NCBI RefSeq assembly: GCF_014898055.3
Contig: NW_023601543.1
Span: forward strand, 10,377,314 to 10,441,313
DNA: 64,000 bases
Origin: Talpa occidentalis
Taxonomy: Eukaryota > Chordata > Mammalia > Eulipotyphla > Talpidae
Direction of reading: 5' to 3'
Below, one piece after another: positions 1-11,059 of the stretch (position 1 is the first letter of the stretch; each line of letters opens with the position of its first letter). Made by a program: the position numbers and the translations under genes. The notes under the pieces were generated by a model. That model did no database searches. It was not told the origin of the DNA and saw only the letters and a program-made list of their open reading frames with translations.

Positions 1-153
1 ACTTTGAAGACAAAAGGGAGCATGCAGAGGTGCACAGATAGGTTTGTAAATTGGACCCCAGAGGAAGAGAGGAGCCTGATCATTAGGCTGCCTTGCTACA
101 GCATCCCAACCTCCCCCCTTGGGTGGCTGATGTGCAGATGCTTTTGGACTCAC

Positions 154-216
154 CAGAGGCTGTTTTACTGCTGGCCTCACTTATGACATGTGCCGCAATT
201 TGAGGAGCCTGATCAC
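154..216 (-). CDS. CD40LG: CD40 ligand, exon 4 (start of TNF-homology domain)
   Basis: Fourth exon, 63 bp. Joined to the last base of exon 3 it encodes [20 protein letters not shown] and a serine, almost identical to the human [20 protein letters not shown] segment. The IAAHVI motif is the first beta strand of the TNF-homology domain. The acceptor is TTTTAG|GT after 217 and the donor is CTCTG|GTGAGT at 153. The next exon (exon 5, starting VLQW in human and encoding the rest of the receptor-binding head plus the 3' UTR) is not in the window. No match to it occurs in positions 1-153, so the gene runs off the left edge. Confidence 0.96.
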
Positions 217-2039
217 CTAAAATGAAACCAAAAGCAAACTGTCAGGCCCGAGTCATATCACTGTCCACAGAACTATTTAGTCTAGTTGGACAGCTGTATC
301 CCAGAGACCGCGCTTGACGGGGTAAAAGGCAGAGTGAAATAATCCGAAATCCCTTTCCTGGAGGAAAAAGTTGACTTTTAAAATCTGAACAATCGAAGCA
401 GCTTTTCCCTCTGGTCCCATTCCTCTCGTGGCTGTCCAGCACGTGACTCCACACTCCGTAGACTGACACAGGCTGAAAACACTGGTCTTCCTTAAACATC
501 TCGCAGTTTGCCTTTAGGGATACCTCCCATCCATTGGGGGTCGTGTGTGCACAGTTTGCTAGTAAGATGCTTATGGTGTCTGCTTTGGTCAAGCAACTGG
601 CCGGGCTATTGTGTTTTTCTCTAATTGCTTCTCACATGAAAAGCTTGCTCCTTAATTAAGTGTGCTGATCTGCTAAGCGCTCAGACTATGTGGAAGTTTC
701 TCTCTTTGCAGTGATGAGCCTGGTCCGGGACACTTTGTAGTGTCCTGGAAGGTAGAGTCAGGTTGCATGACCTCGGTTACCGGTTGTGTGAAGTTTGTCA
801 TTTTCCTAAAGGCTAACAGGCAGCATTCACACCAACTGTTTCCTTAAATGTCGCTGTAGTTAACAGGCAGCATGGTGGCACTCGACAGACGTCACATTCG
901 TGCCAAAACAAGACTTTCATGGAAATCAGATGACCCTTTGAATCCAGACCAATAATTAGAACAAGTCTCTGCCCCAGGAAACAGTATTTGCATCTGGATT
1001 TTTTGGTGTGTATTAATTTTACAGAAGGTACTATTTATATCTTCCCTGACTCTGTGACATCATAGTCTTTCATCAGTCCTCCAGCTTTCCCATCCCCAGT
1101 TGCTCAGGTCACTTCAGGCATTTTGGTGTTTGTTTTGAAAGTTAATGTGTCCAGAAGAAGAAGTATCTAGGAGGGGGAGGGACCCTGAAAAGGGTCCTGG
1201 GAGGAATAGGGAAGACCCCAGGGGGAGGATTAACCTGCTGAATAGAGATCTCAGGGGCCTGAGACATCTGGACAGCTGCTGCATGGGAGAGGAATTATAA
1301 ACTTTGTTTGATGTGACCCTAAAGAGCAGAACTGGGTCCAGTGGTAGAGATTACTGGAACAAATTTCAACCCCAGAGGAGAAGAGACTTCTCTCAAGCAG
1401 TGTAGTAATCTAGCTATGACTATTTGAGCCAGTGAGGATGGGCCAGGTTGCTTTAGGAGGTAGAAGGTCCCTAGACATGTTTGATCTGAAGGCAGGTGAT
1501 GTAAAGGAGATGTGTGCTCTGGGAATGTTGCTGGATTTTGGGGCCATCTTGGGCCCTCCCAGGCCTGAGATGTTCAAGCTACTGCAATGTTAAGAACAGG
1601 AAAAAGAGTAGAGCGTGCTCGCTCACACTGAATCACTCCTTGCTCCCAGTGGTGCCTCTGGCGATGCTTCCTGATCAATGACTGTCATCGTTGGGCCGTG
1701 AGCACCCTTGCTACCAAAGGGTGATCTCCTTGGCATCTCCTTCTCTGCAGGTGGTACCAGGCCTTAGGGCCTCTTTGATTGAGGTATTCAAAGGTATGGG
1801 ATTTCTTCAGACGTGGGAGTGCCAGCTGTGTTCAAGGAACACAGCTTTCCCTGTCAATTCATACCTGTAAAACCTTTCCAAATCACAGTCAACAGAGATG
1901 GCATCAATTTGATGATTGTATTTCCCTTGTATCTCCAGAATTGAGTTCCTGATTCACCGTGGTGTTTGTTCAATACAACCAACCTAAAGCTTCCTTTCCC
2001 GTTTCAAGTATTCAGAGGAATTGGTAAATTGCAACCTAC
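217..2039 (-). other. CD40LG: CD40LG intron 3
   Basis: Intron of about 1.8 kb between exons 3 and 4, bounded by GTAGGT and TTTTAG. I recognise no repeat or second coding segment in it. The open frames in this stretch are short and unlike any family I know. Confidence 0.85.
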
Positions 2040-2100
2040 CTTTTTGCTTTTGAAACTTATTCTCATCCATCTTCACCTCGTTGAGTTTTTGCATGACACC
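2040..2100 (-). CDS. CD40LG: CD40 ligand, exon 3 (stalk)
   Basis: Short third exon of 61 bp, giving 20 codons plus one base. It reads GVMQKLNEVKMDENKFQKQK and its last base completes a glycine with exon 4. Human exon 3 encodes DIM... through EMQK in 19 codons plus one base, so this copy has one extra codon but keeps the same phases (0 in, 1 out). The acceptor is TTATTTTAG|GG and the donor is AAAAAG|GTAGGT, both good. The protein match is weak because the stalk is the least conserved part of CD40L. The call rests on position between exons 2 and 4, correct phases, splice sites and the lysine-rich, MQK-like end. Confidence 0.85.
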
Positions 2101-2989
2101 CTAAAATAAGAATCATTGCAAAAGGTCATTTTGACAGGAACTCTGCTATGGGGCTTTAGAGGTGTCGTGCATCTGGCATCTGTCATTACTCCGTTGTCTG
2201 TTTCTGGGGAGGATTATCTAACGGAGTCCGATCCCGTCACTAATTCCGGCATACCCACTGGAAGCCCATGGATCTGACAGATGAGCTGACAGCCCCGAAA
2301 GCCCAGGGGTGCATCTGGAAGCAGACTCTGGGCCTTATTATCTCCATTCCCGTGCTCTCTCCAGACCAGAGGCTGTTCCCATAACCCTTCCCGTGACCCC
2401 AGCCTCCCTGGCTTTGACAAGTATTGACAAATAATGCTGACTGTGGAGATGAGTCTACGCTGGGAACTGGCCTATAGGATATTATTCAACATAAAGCACG
2501 GTCTGTATTTACTAGAGAAACAGTGGTCTGAAATCTCTTAGGAAATGGCAATAAGTAAGTTTGATCTAGGGAGGACTCCCAGACTATGGAAAGAAGCTCA
2601 GCAATTTTTTATTCTGTTATCTCTTTCAACAGTTGAGGAGATCCCCTTATTTCCGGTTGCCCTGTCTGGTTGAGGCTTATTTGGAATAATCAGCACGTAG
2701 GGACCACAGGTACCAACCAGTCAGAGTGCTGATGTTCAAGGGCAAATGCAACACTTCTCCCTCAGTTATACTGTTTACATCAGCGCCACTTATTCACGGA
2801 TACAGAGACTTTTAAGCCTTATATTAGACAATGTGGTTTGAATTTCCTGGTCTTTTTCACTTTTTATTTTATTTTTTTCTTTGATTCCTCCCCCAAACTG
2901 CCCATGGCCATACCCCATTTGCCTCCCTCTCTATCCTCTCCGCCCTTTCTCCTAGTCCCTCTGGTAACTTATCTTCTTTTTTGCAAAGG

Positions 2990-3112
2990 CAATACTTCTC
3001 TTTATTTATTTGAAATCTGTTTATTTATTTATTTATTTATTTGAAATTTATTTATTTATTCATTTGAAATTTATTTACTTATTTATTTATTTTTAGTAAA
3101 TTTTATTTTTAT
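2990..3112. repeat. TTTA low-complexity tract
   Basis: Repeated TTTATT units interrupted by TTTGAAAT. It lies within CD40LG intron 2. It could be the A-rich tail of a decayed retroposon lying on the minus strand, but no SINE or LINE body is recognisable beside it. Confidence 0.7.
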
Positions 3113-5063
3113 ATTCCCCATACAATTGCAACCCCCTTATTTTGACCCCAAGCCCTCCCTTAAGCATTTTCTTAAGAAAACTCAACCACCGAAGGAACAC
3201 TGGGGGTACCCAAGGGATCCAGCAGCAACTGTCATTGGTGCAGGTAATAAAAGCTACAGCTGCCACTTGAAAGATCCGGAACAAAGGCCTGGAGGGATTA
3301 ACTGGCTGGCATGAGGTGAGCCAGGGAGTCTGAGGCCGAAGCCAGAGCAGAAACTGAGAGATCCCATCCATGGACCGGGCTTACTCGCGCCCCCCACGGC
3401 AGCATTCACGGCTCTGGGGGAAGCCGGGCGCTCCTTCCCAAGACAGGGATGCGCTTCTACAGGGCCCTCCCTTCCCGTCCATCCTCAAGCAAGACTTTGT
3501 GTGGGTGCTGTGGGTGCCCTGGTGGAGGCTCAGCTCAGTCACTCGATGGGAGGTGTCAGTCGTGGCACCCAAAGGGGAAGTGGCAGCTCTCAGCGCTCAC
3601 GGGGGGTGGGGGGGCAGAGCCTCAATTTTCCATTTGAGCTGAAGTGTGGCTCTGCGAACATGCAGCAACAGGAAAATGTTTGTGAGATAACCAGTAAACA
3701 AATGAGTATTTAGTGTCTTTTCAAAAAAAATGGAGTGTGATGCTTGAGATTGAGATACTTTGAGGTGGGGTGGGTGCACTGGGGCCGGGGCCTGCTGAGA
3801 TGAAAGCGTGAAGTCAGCAGCTTGGTCTTTCATGCGCCCAGCCTCGCCTTTCTGTGAACTTTCCCCCAGCTCCACGCCCCAGAGCCTCATTTTGTTCATT
3901 GCTTTGCTCCCCATCTCAACTGAAAGCCTTTTTCAAGTTGACTTTCAGAAGATCTGGAATTAGTTCTTTCCCTCTTAGTGGGAACTCTGAGTGGCAGGGA
4001 TGGCCAGGTCGACATTTGCCTTGAAAAGGAAATGCTTTGACCTTATCAAAGTGAGCTGCCTTGCTCATCCGGGGCATTGATGGGCAATCACGGACTTGCT
4101 CATTCTAGCAGGGGTCAGGGAGGGAAGGAGGTTTAAATGTGAGATCACACTGTTCAAGATGCTGCCTCTACTTACCCTAACCTAAGCCCAGAATCTCATC
4201 TTCCCCCCACGAAGTGGGAGCTTGGTGTTATCAGCCACAAGAGATATGAGTTCCTTGTCACTAGAGATGCTCAAACACAGATAGGGTGACATTCCAATCA
4301 CCCAATCTCACCAGTTGGGTGAGAGATTGGGTCCCAAATTTGATAGCGAAGACTGAAGTTCTGGATTGAGAATTGGACTTGATGATTTCTAATATACTGC
4401 CAGGCCCTATGATTTGGAGCCCAAAAACCCAAACCTTAGGTTACTCTGAACTAGTCAGATTGTGACCCAGAAGGAAAGTCTGCTAACATTAGTGAGGAAT
4501 ATAAAGATCCCATTTGGGGTTCTGTAGTTGGCCTGTTGGGGTTAAACAAAAGTCCAAAATACTGTTGTAGGATGAGAAATTAGGGAATGTGGGTTGGAAA
4601 GGGGTGGGCATTGGAGGAAGATTGGGTAGCTGGAGATTGTGTCTGACCATCGTGCATGTTGTCGCTACTGATGACGTCGGCAGGGATTCCACCCCTGCTG
4701 CCATCGAGGCAAGAGCCCTCCTCGGTCACATGTGAGGGGCCTTGGGTGACATGGCTGAGGTCTGCCTTTTTAGACTATGAAACTTTGGAGCTGTCCTTTT
4801 TTTCATGCAAGCATGAGCAAAGGGGCCAAACTGTTTTCCTGACTCCTATTCTGGGTAGCTGGTTTGGGAAGCTTCAAATATTCGACCCGAAATAAGGTCA
4901 TGAGGAATTGGCAGGTCAACTGTAAAATAGTAAGGATAGGATGGGAGGGGGACCCAACCCTTCCATGCTGCCCTTGGAGGGAGCTTAAGGCTAATCATGT
5001 TATTCCAGAATGTCACAGCTGGTCATGTTCTTACAGATAATCTCAGTCCTCTCATTGTTTTCT

Positions 5064-5184
5064 ACTTTTTTTTTTTTTTTTTTTTTTGGTGGGACCCTCG
5101 CCTGCGGCCGTGGAACAAACCGGTGCTGCAGAGGCCCGTAGCCTCGCAGACCAGCGCTCAACTGCTGCGCCACCAGGGGAGGCC
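5064..5184 (-). mobile_element. tRNA-derived SINE, short form
   Basis: Minus-strand SINE with a poly(T) run at 5067-5087 (its A tail) followed directly by GGTGGGACCCTCGCC and the tRNA-like head, ending CTGCGCCACCAGGGGAGGCC. The body seen in the long copies is absent. It is flanked by the duplication CAGTCCTCTCATTGTTTT at 5044-5061 and 5185-5202. Confidence 0.93.
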
Positions 5185-5275
5185 CAGTCCTCTCATTGTT
5201 TTATAGGAGAGAATACTGAGGCCAAGAAAGGTGAAGTCATTTGCCCAAGGCCACAAAGCCAAGCCTAATCAAACA
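5185..5275 (-). repeat. MIR fragment (interrupted by the SINE at 5064)
   Basis: The sequence GAATACTGAGGCCAAGAAAGG followed by TTTGCCCAAGGCCACA matches the MIR core on the complement (gaaactgaggc ... ttgcccaaggtcaca). The MIR continues on the other side of the SINE. Confidence 0.6.
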
Positions 5276-6649
5276 TGCTATTTGGATTATTAACCATTGT
5301 TCTGAAAATGGTTTTATTTACATTTAAATTTGCAACACCTCCTAAGGCTCTGTAAAACCGACCAAAATCCTCAAAGAACCAGAGAAGCTCAAATCATTTT
5401 CAAGCCTTGCAAATAAAGATTTAGGAGTCTTCATCTAAAACCTAAAGTAAAGAACCCGAAAGCCAACAGCAGATTTGAACTGGATTTGGATTCCAGTGGG
5501 TGACTCGGGAATCAGCTCTCAGAGTGTTTACTACCGGATTAAACCACACAGCTGGGATTGGACAGGAGGTCTGGAATAAGTTCAGAAATAAGAGTTGAAA
5601 CCCTTAGCTCCTGGGTTAAATTACACACCAGCTACAGATACAAGAAGTAACCCCTGCGGTTTATCCTGATACCCACCCACGTGGCACAGAGCTACCCTCA
5701 ACGTGGAGTGTTGCCTTCTGTTCATGACCCCAAAGTCAGTTGAGGGTCAAGGTATTTGAGTTGGTGTCCTGAGGGGAAAACAGGCCAAAAGACTTCTTGA
5801 AGTCCTGTTTCAGGAGAAAGAACCCCCTAGGCCCCTTGTCCCTGATGAGGGAATGAACGTTGTAGGAGCAGCCTCAATAAGCGCTCTAAAAGTACTTATT
5901 TTAGGTACCCATCATAGGCCACAGTCACCGCAGTGACTTGGCGCTGGGTACCAGCCTATTGGGCTAGAGGCTTAAATTCTCCCCATCTAGGTCTTGACCA
6001 GCCCTAGAGTGGACTGGCCTCAAGAGCCAGTGTGGTGTGGCTTGAGCGACACTAGGAAGGTCCATCAACCCCCACTCCCCACACCTCTCCTCACAAGGGA
6101 AGGAAAAGATCTCACTGTCATGGCACCTGAAGTTCCATCATTAGAGATGCACGCATTTCGCTAGTTAGAGTGGATCAGTCTTCAGAAGTCCCTGCTACCC
6201 TAGTAAAAGCAAAGTCCTAACCTGTTGCGAGCCAACACTGCAGCGACCAATGGTTAGTGTTTCCCTAACCTGAGAAAATGGGGTTCTGGAAACGGGGACT
6301 AGAACGTGGATTCACAGAGAGAAGTCACCATGGTTTGGATGGGAAAATAAAGAAATGTAAAAACCAAAATTGCTGTGTTTCCTAATTTTGCTCAGAGGCT
6401 GAGGCAGTGTGCACGTGCCCATGACAGTGTGTGATCTGCCCAGAGCCTTTCTGTGCTTCTCGAATGATGATGTGCACGCTCCCAACTTCCCTTTCCTTCA
6501 CAACGCAGGATTTTGGCTCCATTTTGGCTTTTTTTTTCTTTGATAAATCCACCCATGTGTGTATGCATGCATCTGTGCATGTGCACGCACATGCACACCC
6601 ACATGTATTCTGTGTATCTTTATACCCATAGCACTATCTGTGATGTTAG

Positions 6650-6650
<1 letters not shown>

Positions 6651-6682
<32 letters not shown>
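6651..6682. repeat. (CA)n microsatellite
   Basis: About 15 uninterrupted CA units, in CD40LG intron 2 about 115 bp from the exon 2 donor. Likely length-polymorphic. Confidence 0.95.
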
Positions 6683-6686
<4 letters not shown>

Positions 6687-6797
6687 TATGTATGTTATAA
6701 ATGTTTAGAGCTCTGTGCTGTCAGATTTCAGTTTCCCAACCAAGCAAAGGGAATAAGACTTTTCCATGATGTTTTTCCCAACCACGGAGCTCCTTAC

Positions 6798-6926
6798 CTG
6801 CACTAAGACTTCAAACTGGCCTCTAATCTTCTCACAGTTGAGTAAGGATAAGGGCCTCTCTTCGCTGCATCTCTGTATCATTTTCATGAACACAAAATCG
6901 TCTTGAAGATTCCTTTCATCTTCTAT
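6798..6926 (-). CDS. CD40LG: CD40 ligand, exon 2 (extracellular stalk)
   Basis: Second exon of CD40 ligand, following exon 1 in phase 0. It encodes 43 residues starting [15 protein letters not shown] and containing the family segment LSLLNC. This is the extracellular stalk that separates the membrane anchor from the trimeric TNF-homology head. The acceptor is AATAG before ATAGAAG and the donor is CAG|GTAAGG at 6797. Human exon 2 encodes 44 residues, so this copy lacks one codon in the segment after the RC dipeptide (CSEERP against human CNTGERS). The reading frame is preserved. The exon end is also clear, as LVQ in place of human FVK. Confidence is high because both splice sites and the protein match agree. 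Confidence 0.95.
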
Positions 6927-8794
6927 CTATTCGTGAAATAACAGGGACATGAGAAGTAATTCTGGACAATGGCGCTAATGATGTCTGCCTAGACGTTCAC
7001 ATCCGCAGCACTCACAATAGGAGGAGGACTTTGCAGGTATAAATGGGGAATAAATGTTATTATGCTGGACTATTGCTATTTGGTATTTGCAGTTACAAAA
7101 TCTACAAAAACCAGCAATTAAGATGTCATATTATCTGAATCTCTGGAAAGAACTCAGAAATCACAGCTATTCTAATAAAATTTCATCACAAAAGTATACT
7201 TTTCCAGTGTATGATAGCAATAACATTCTATAATTGTCCTATTTCCCACTGCCCCAGTAATGATTGGTCATTATAAACTCAGCCTATAAAAAGTAGTTTT
7301 CTGCTGAGCTAATTTGCCCACTTCATTTCAGTGCTTGTGATGCAGGGCTTTATAAAAAGCAGTTAATTTACAATGTGTGTCAATTAACTCGAGTTCTAAT
7401 TACATCTCCCTCTTTATCACTTTAGTGTTTGCAGAAAATATTTGCATTTTTAAGGAAATCATCTTTCATTCCCAATGTTAATGAGCTATTTTATTTTCCA
7501 GTGCCTCAGAATAATTAAATGTATGGAATTCACTTGCATAATCAACTAATTCTTGTTTTAGGATTAAATTTTTACATTTAAAACCAGACCCAGTTAGCCG
7601 GTGGCTTCCATTATCCCAGAGCATACCCAGCAGCTATGGTAACGTTGCGTCCTCCCGGTCGATAATTCCCCCTGTAGAGGCTAGACTTATGTCCAGGCAT
7701 TTGATTTGCCCACCAGGTCCAATAAACAACCTACTGGACCCAGGACTTCTCTCTTTTCTCAGCAGAGAAGCCCTGAGTTCCCGTTCGCTGGGGAATCGCC
7801 GTTTGCCGGTCACTGCTCCGCTTACCCCACTAGAAAACCCAGTGGCGGTAACTCTAGGTCAGCATCCCAGCAGAGTATGCTCAAACATCCCCGAGAAAAT
7901 GCAGTCTCGACTCATGCGCACCCAGGATTCCTACACCCAGGCATTTAGGATCAGCCAGATAAGTGATCAAATTTCTCCTTTTCATCGATGATTGATATTT
8001 TGTCAACACAGCCAATAATGCCCCTCAGTGGAAGTGGATAAATGCGTTAAAACACGATAAATCCTAATGGCCCTCTTTTTTCCTAAGAATGCAAAACAAC
8101 CTACTAAGTTATTCTCTGCTTTTGTTCCTGCCAGCCCAACCATTTAAGAATGTAAAACATCTCCAGGGAAACAGAGCAACTTGCAGCTAAATCAGCATTT
8201 GAAAAATAACAGAAAAAAACGCCACACTTACTAAAAGCCTGCAAACTGTGGGCTCATCCGTGGCTGTGCCAAGCTGCAGCACTGGGCAAATTCAGATCAA
8301 AGTGACACTCTCCTCCATTTGGACATTGAAAAGAAAAAAAGTCGTCTCCCTCAGAACAAAAATTGTCCACTGTTTGAGCAAAACTTGTGTAAATCATTAG
8401 AGCTGATGTGAGCAGAGGAATTACTTGGTACCAGGCTCTGTTCTGAACCTTTACAGGGTGAAATTCACTTAATCTTTGAGGTGCGTGCCATTAGCATCGC
8501 CATTTCTCGGCTGTCGAAATTGAGGCACAGAACTAGAAAGTAACATGCCCCAGAGCACAGATCTGGTCAGGGGCAGAATCAAGATTCGTGCCTAAGCAGT
8601 GTGACTCTAGAACCAGAGCTCTTGACCAGGGACAAGAACAGACCTGGCTGAGCAGACAACAAGCATCACACCTCAGGACCTTTGATCTCTCTGCATGCCT
8701 TCCATTGCCTATCATTTAGGTAGAACTAAAATCAAGCAACACAAATCAATAAGGACCCCACATTTAGTTAATAAAGTTTTAGGGTCCAACTTAC
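6927..8794 (-). other. CD40LG: CD40LG intron 1
   Basis: Intron of about 1.9 kb. The exon 2 side (about 7060-7600) is free of recognisable repeats and rich in A/T with many TAAT/ATTA cores. The exon 1 side carries a MIR at about 8395-8630. Confidence 0.85.
8395..8630 (-). repeat. MIR element
   Basis: Contains a decayed gaggcacagaactagaaagt ... gccccagagcacag core and an AGAACCAGAGCTCTTGACC end, matching MIR on the complement. Lies in CD40LG intron 1. Confidence 0.7.
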
Positions 8795-8950
8795 CTTGTC
8801 CAATCTTCTGTGAAGATACACAGCAAAAAGTGCTGACCCAATCATGTGGGTGATAAGAAAAACAGTAAGTAAATGCAGAAAAATTTTCATAGTGGCCGGC
8901 GGGGCCGTGGCCACAGGTCGGGGAGCAGGCTGGCTGTATGTTTCGATCAT
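8795..8950 (-). CDS. CD40LG: CD40 ligand, exon 1 (coding part)
   Basis: First coding exon of CD40 ligand, the type II membrane TNF-family cytokine of activated T cells that engages CD40 on B cells and antigen-presenting cells. It encodes 52 residues, the same number as human exon 1. They begin [12 protein letters not shown] and continue with a membrane anchor at about residues 23-46 (containing LLTVFLIT and GSALFAVYL) and the juxtamembrane HRRLDK. The frame is open further upstream, but I chose the ATG at 8950-8948 because the family always starts MIETY and the sequence before it matches the known 5' UTR. The exon ends GACAAG, followed by donor GTAAGT at 8794. Conservation with other mammalian CD40L is high here, especially in the anchor. 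Identification is by recognition of the family sequence and is very secure. Confidence 0.97.
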
Positions 8951-9022
8951 GCTGTGTTCGAGTTGCGACGGTAGCTTCTGGCGGAGAACGTGGCAAAAGC
9001 AGCATGAGAAGTCTGTCAGAGT
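8951..9022 (-). other. CD40LG: CD40LG 5' untranslated region (approximate)
   Basis: Sequence directly upstream of the CD40LG start codon. On the minus strand it reads CTCTGACAGACTTCTCATGC and continues through a GCCAGAAGCTACC segment to the ATG. It follows my recollection of the human CD40LG 5' UTR closely. The transcription start near 9020-9022 is inferred from that resemblance, not shown by any signal here. Confidence 0.7.
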
Positions 9023-9029
9023 GGCCACC

Positions 9030-9095
9030 TTACTCAGGATTAGTTAAGGGCGCACAATCGTCGCAGCCCACACTTCCTGGAAAATGTGCTTTGTA
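9030..9095 (-). promoter_or_regulatory. CD40LG: CD40LG proximal promoter with NFAT/ETS-like site
   Basis: Read on the minus strand, the 70 bases before the inferred start contain CATTTTCCAGGAAGTG (about 9071-9086), which overlaps an NFAT core (TTTCC) and an ETS core (AGGAAG). It is followed by GGGCTGCG and a TTAACTAAT stretch at 9039-9047 where a TATA box would sit. The human CD40LG promoter is known to carry a proximal NFAT site about 65 bp upstream of the start, consistent with this spacing. This fits calcineurin-dependent induction on T-cell activation. The motifs are visible; their use in this species is inferred. Confidence 0.65.
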
Positions 9096-9099
9096 GTCT

Positions 9100-9780
9100 T
9101 CTCTCCCAGCAAAAATGTTACGTAAAGGTTTTTTTTTTTTTTTTTCAAAGTATACCCGTATCATTCACGTCCAGCCTTTCCCTTTTGTTAGTCTTCTTCC
9201 ATATATTCATTCTTGCCTTGAAATGTCATAGACTCCTTAACAGACAATGGCAGTATTTTCCTATAAGGTCTAATTTTTGGTTTCTCCAGTTTCAAGGAAA
9301 GTGACAAATTAATCCACCAGCAACAGACTTATTTCGATTTCAATCTTACTAATGTAAAGCGGGAACCTGGTATATGGGGACAGAAACAGATGTCAACAAA
9401 AGTTTGGATTGATTTCCTGACAGGTGTGGCACTAGCTCATTGCTCCTCAAGACTTCATTCATCTTTAAACCCAGTGAAATCTTAGCGACTTTTCCAGTCT
9501 ACTCCACAAGGCATCATCGAGTGAGAAGGAGTGCAGATAATGATTAAATGAAATTTAGCTGGAAAGATAATTCAAGAAAAAATAAATTTCTCATAACCAG
9601 AGAAAAGTGCACTTGAAAGAGATCAGACCAGAATTCTGGGGTTGAGGGTGAAGTAAGAACATAAGTTCAATTTAGCCAATTTGCCTGGCTGCCCGGGACC
9701 AATCCACCAGATCATTGTTGGTGATGACGTAAGGATCAGGAATAGGGAAAATATGCTGTAGTTAAAAGACCTAACTTCTG
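9100..9780. other. Non-coding flank upstream of CD40LG
   Basis: Distal promoter and upstream flank of CD40LG. A T-run at 9128-9145 is the only simple feature. I recognise no gene or repeat, and known distal NFAT or enhancer elements cannot be placed by eye. Confidence 0.5.
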
Positions 9781-9784
9781 CCTG

Positions 9785-9960
9785 GTCTACCAATAAATTT
9801 CTATGGATCTCAGGCAAATATCTTTACCTCTCTAGACCTCAGTTTCTTCACTTCCAGAGGGGACAGTTGCATCTGTATTGCTGACCCTATAGGGTCTTGT
9901 GAAGACCAAATAAATGTGTGCAAGAAAAATCTTGAAACGTGTCAAGAAATAAGCCACTCT
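9785..9960 (+). repeat. MIR element
   Basis: ACCTCTCTAGACCTCAGTTTC ... followed by a TGTGAAGACCAAATAAATG segment matches the 3' half of MIR on the plus strand. Confidence 0.65.
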
Positions 9961-11055
9961 CATTCTGTATATTTTTGGAATCTGTTTAACCTAAGATATG
10001 AGTTTTCCAAATAATCGCCAGCTCTTTATATACTAGTAAAAGACAAATGAACAGTAATGATATAAAGAACACCCACATTTAAAGAATGAATTGTAGCATT
10101 AAGGTGTGTAGGATTGTGAATTTCTAGATGGTTTTTGTATCATGTTATCGGATTGCCTTCGAAATAAAAGCGGTTGTGGAAATCTCTGCCCCACATCCCA
10201 ACCTGCTCTAGAAACCATGATCTAGAAACCTGGTCTAGAAGCTTGCTTTTGGGGATTCCTATGAAATTGTTTTGAGAGACAAATAGGAAATGTTACAAGC
10301 TGCTGCGCCAGGCATGCTCTGTGTACAGTTGCATCTGCTGTGTTCCCCTCCCACGCCCCGGCATCCTGTCCTGGGCCCAAGATCACTGAAGTTCTTGACT
10401 GCATCTGCCAGGGCGGTGGCTTCAGTGCACGTGCTGAACTTTGATCAAGCTTCAGTTCTTAGACAAGTAACCTTAGTTCCACGGAAGGAGAGTTATCATG
10501 GGAGCCAAAATGAGCTCAAGGACTTTTCTAGGGTCAGTTTCATACAGTTACAGAATGCCAGAGCTTTAAGGCCCCCCTGCAGGTGGGCTCGGCGAAGCTC
10601 CCCAGGAGAGGACACGGGAGGGACCACAGAGATGCAGAGGATGTTAGGATTTGTTCATGTGACCAACTTTCAGAAGAGTAGTTGTCCTGTCTCCCTGCCT
10701 CGGCTTCCTGCTCTCCACCTCCTGCCGTCTGAATCCTGCCCACAACATCCCCCTGAAACTACTCCCACCATTGCTACCTCAGGAATACTTTTGGCTGCAT
10801 ACCCTTTAGAGTTCCATTTCAGCGATCCTTCAATGATGCCGCTGACCTGTTATGCTGGGGCCACCCTTCTGAAAACTCTTCCCCTCTTGCCTCTGAGAGC
10901 CCTTCTTCACGTGATCGATCCCATTCTCTCATTGCACCGCTCGAAACTCAAGCATTCATTATCTTTGTTGCCCTCCCCTCCTCTTCTTTCTGCTCTCCCC
11001 TCCCCTCCCTTGGTCTCATTCTCCATGTTTTCCTGGAGTGATTCCCATTCGCTTT
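9961..11055. other. Non-coding sequence with a long chance open frame
   Basis: A 256-codon plus-strand open frame runs 10290-11060, but its product is leucine/proline/serine-rich, has no domain I know, and its 3' part runs into pyrimidine-rich DNA leading into an L2-like repeat. I treat it as chance. No other feature is recognised. Confidence 0.5.
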
Positions 11056-11059
11056 TTTG

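Larger units (their letters stand above)
2101..6797 (-). other. CD40LG: CD40LG intron 2
   Basis: Intron of about 4.7 kb. It contains an A/T-rich TTTA low-complexity stretch near 2990-3110, one young short SINE (5064-5184) inserted in a MIR, and a CA microsatellite at 6651-6682 near the exon 2 side. The remainder is unique-looking. Confidence 0.85.

Noticed and set aside
8951..9028. N-terminal extension of CD40LG exon 1 (frame open to 9028)
   Set aside because: The family starts at MIETY; the upstream 26 codons correspond to the known 5' UTR.
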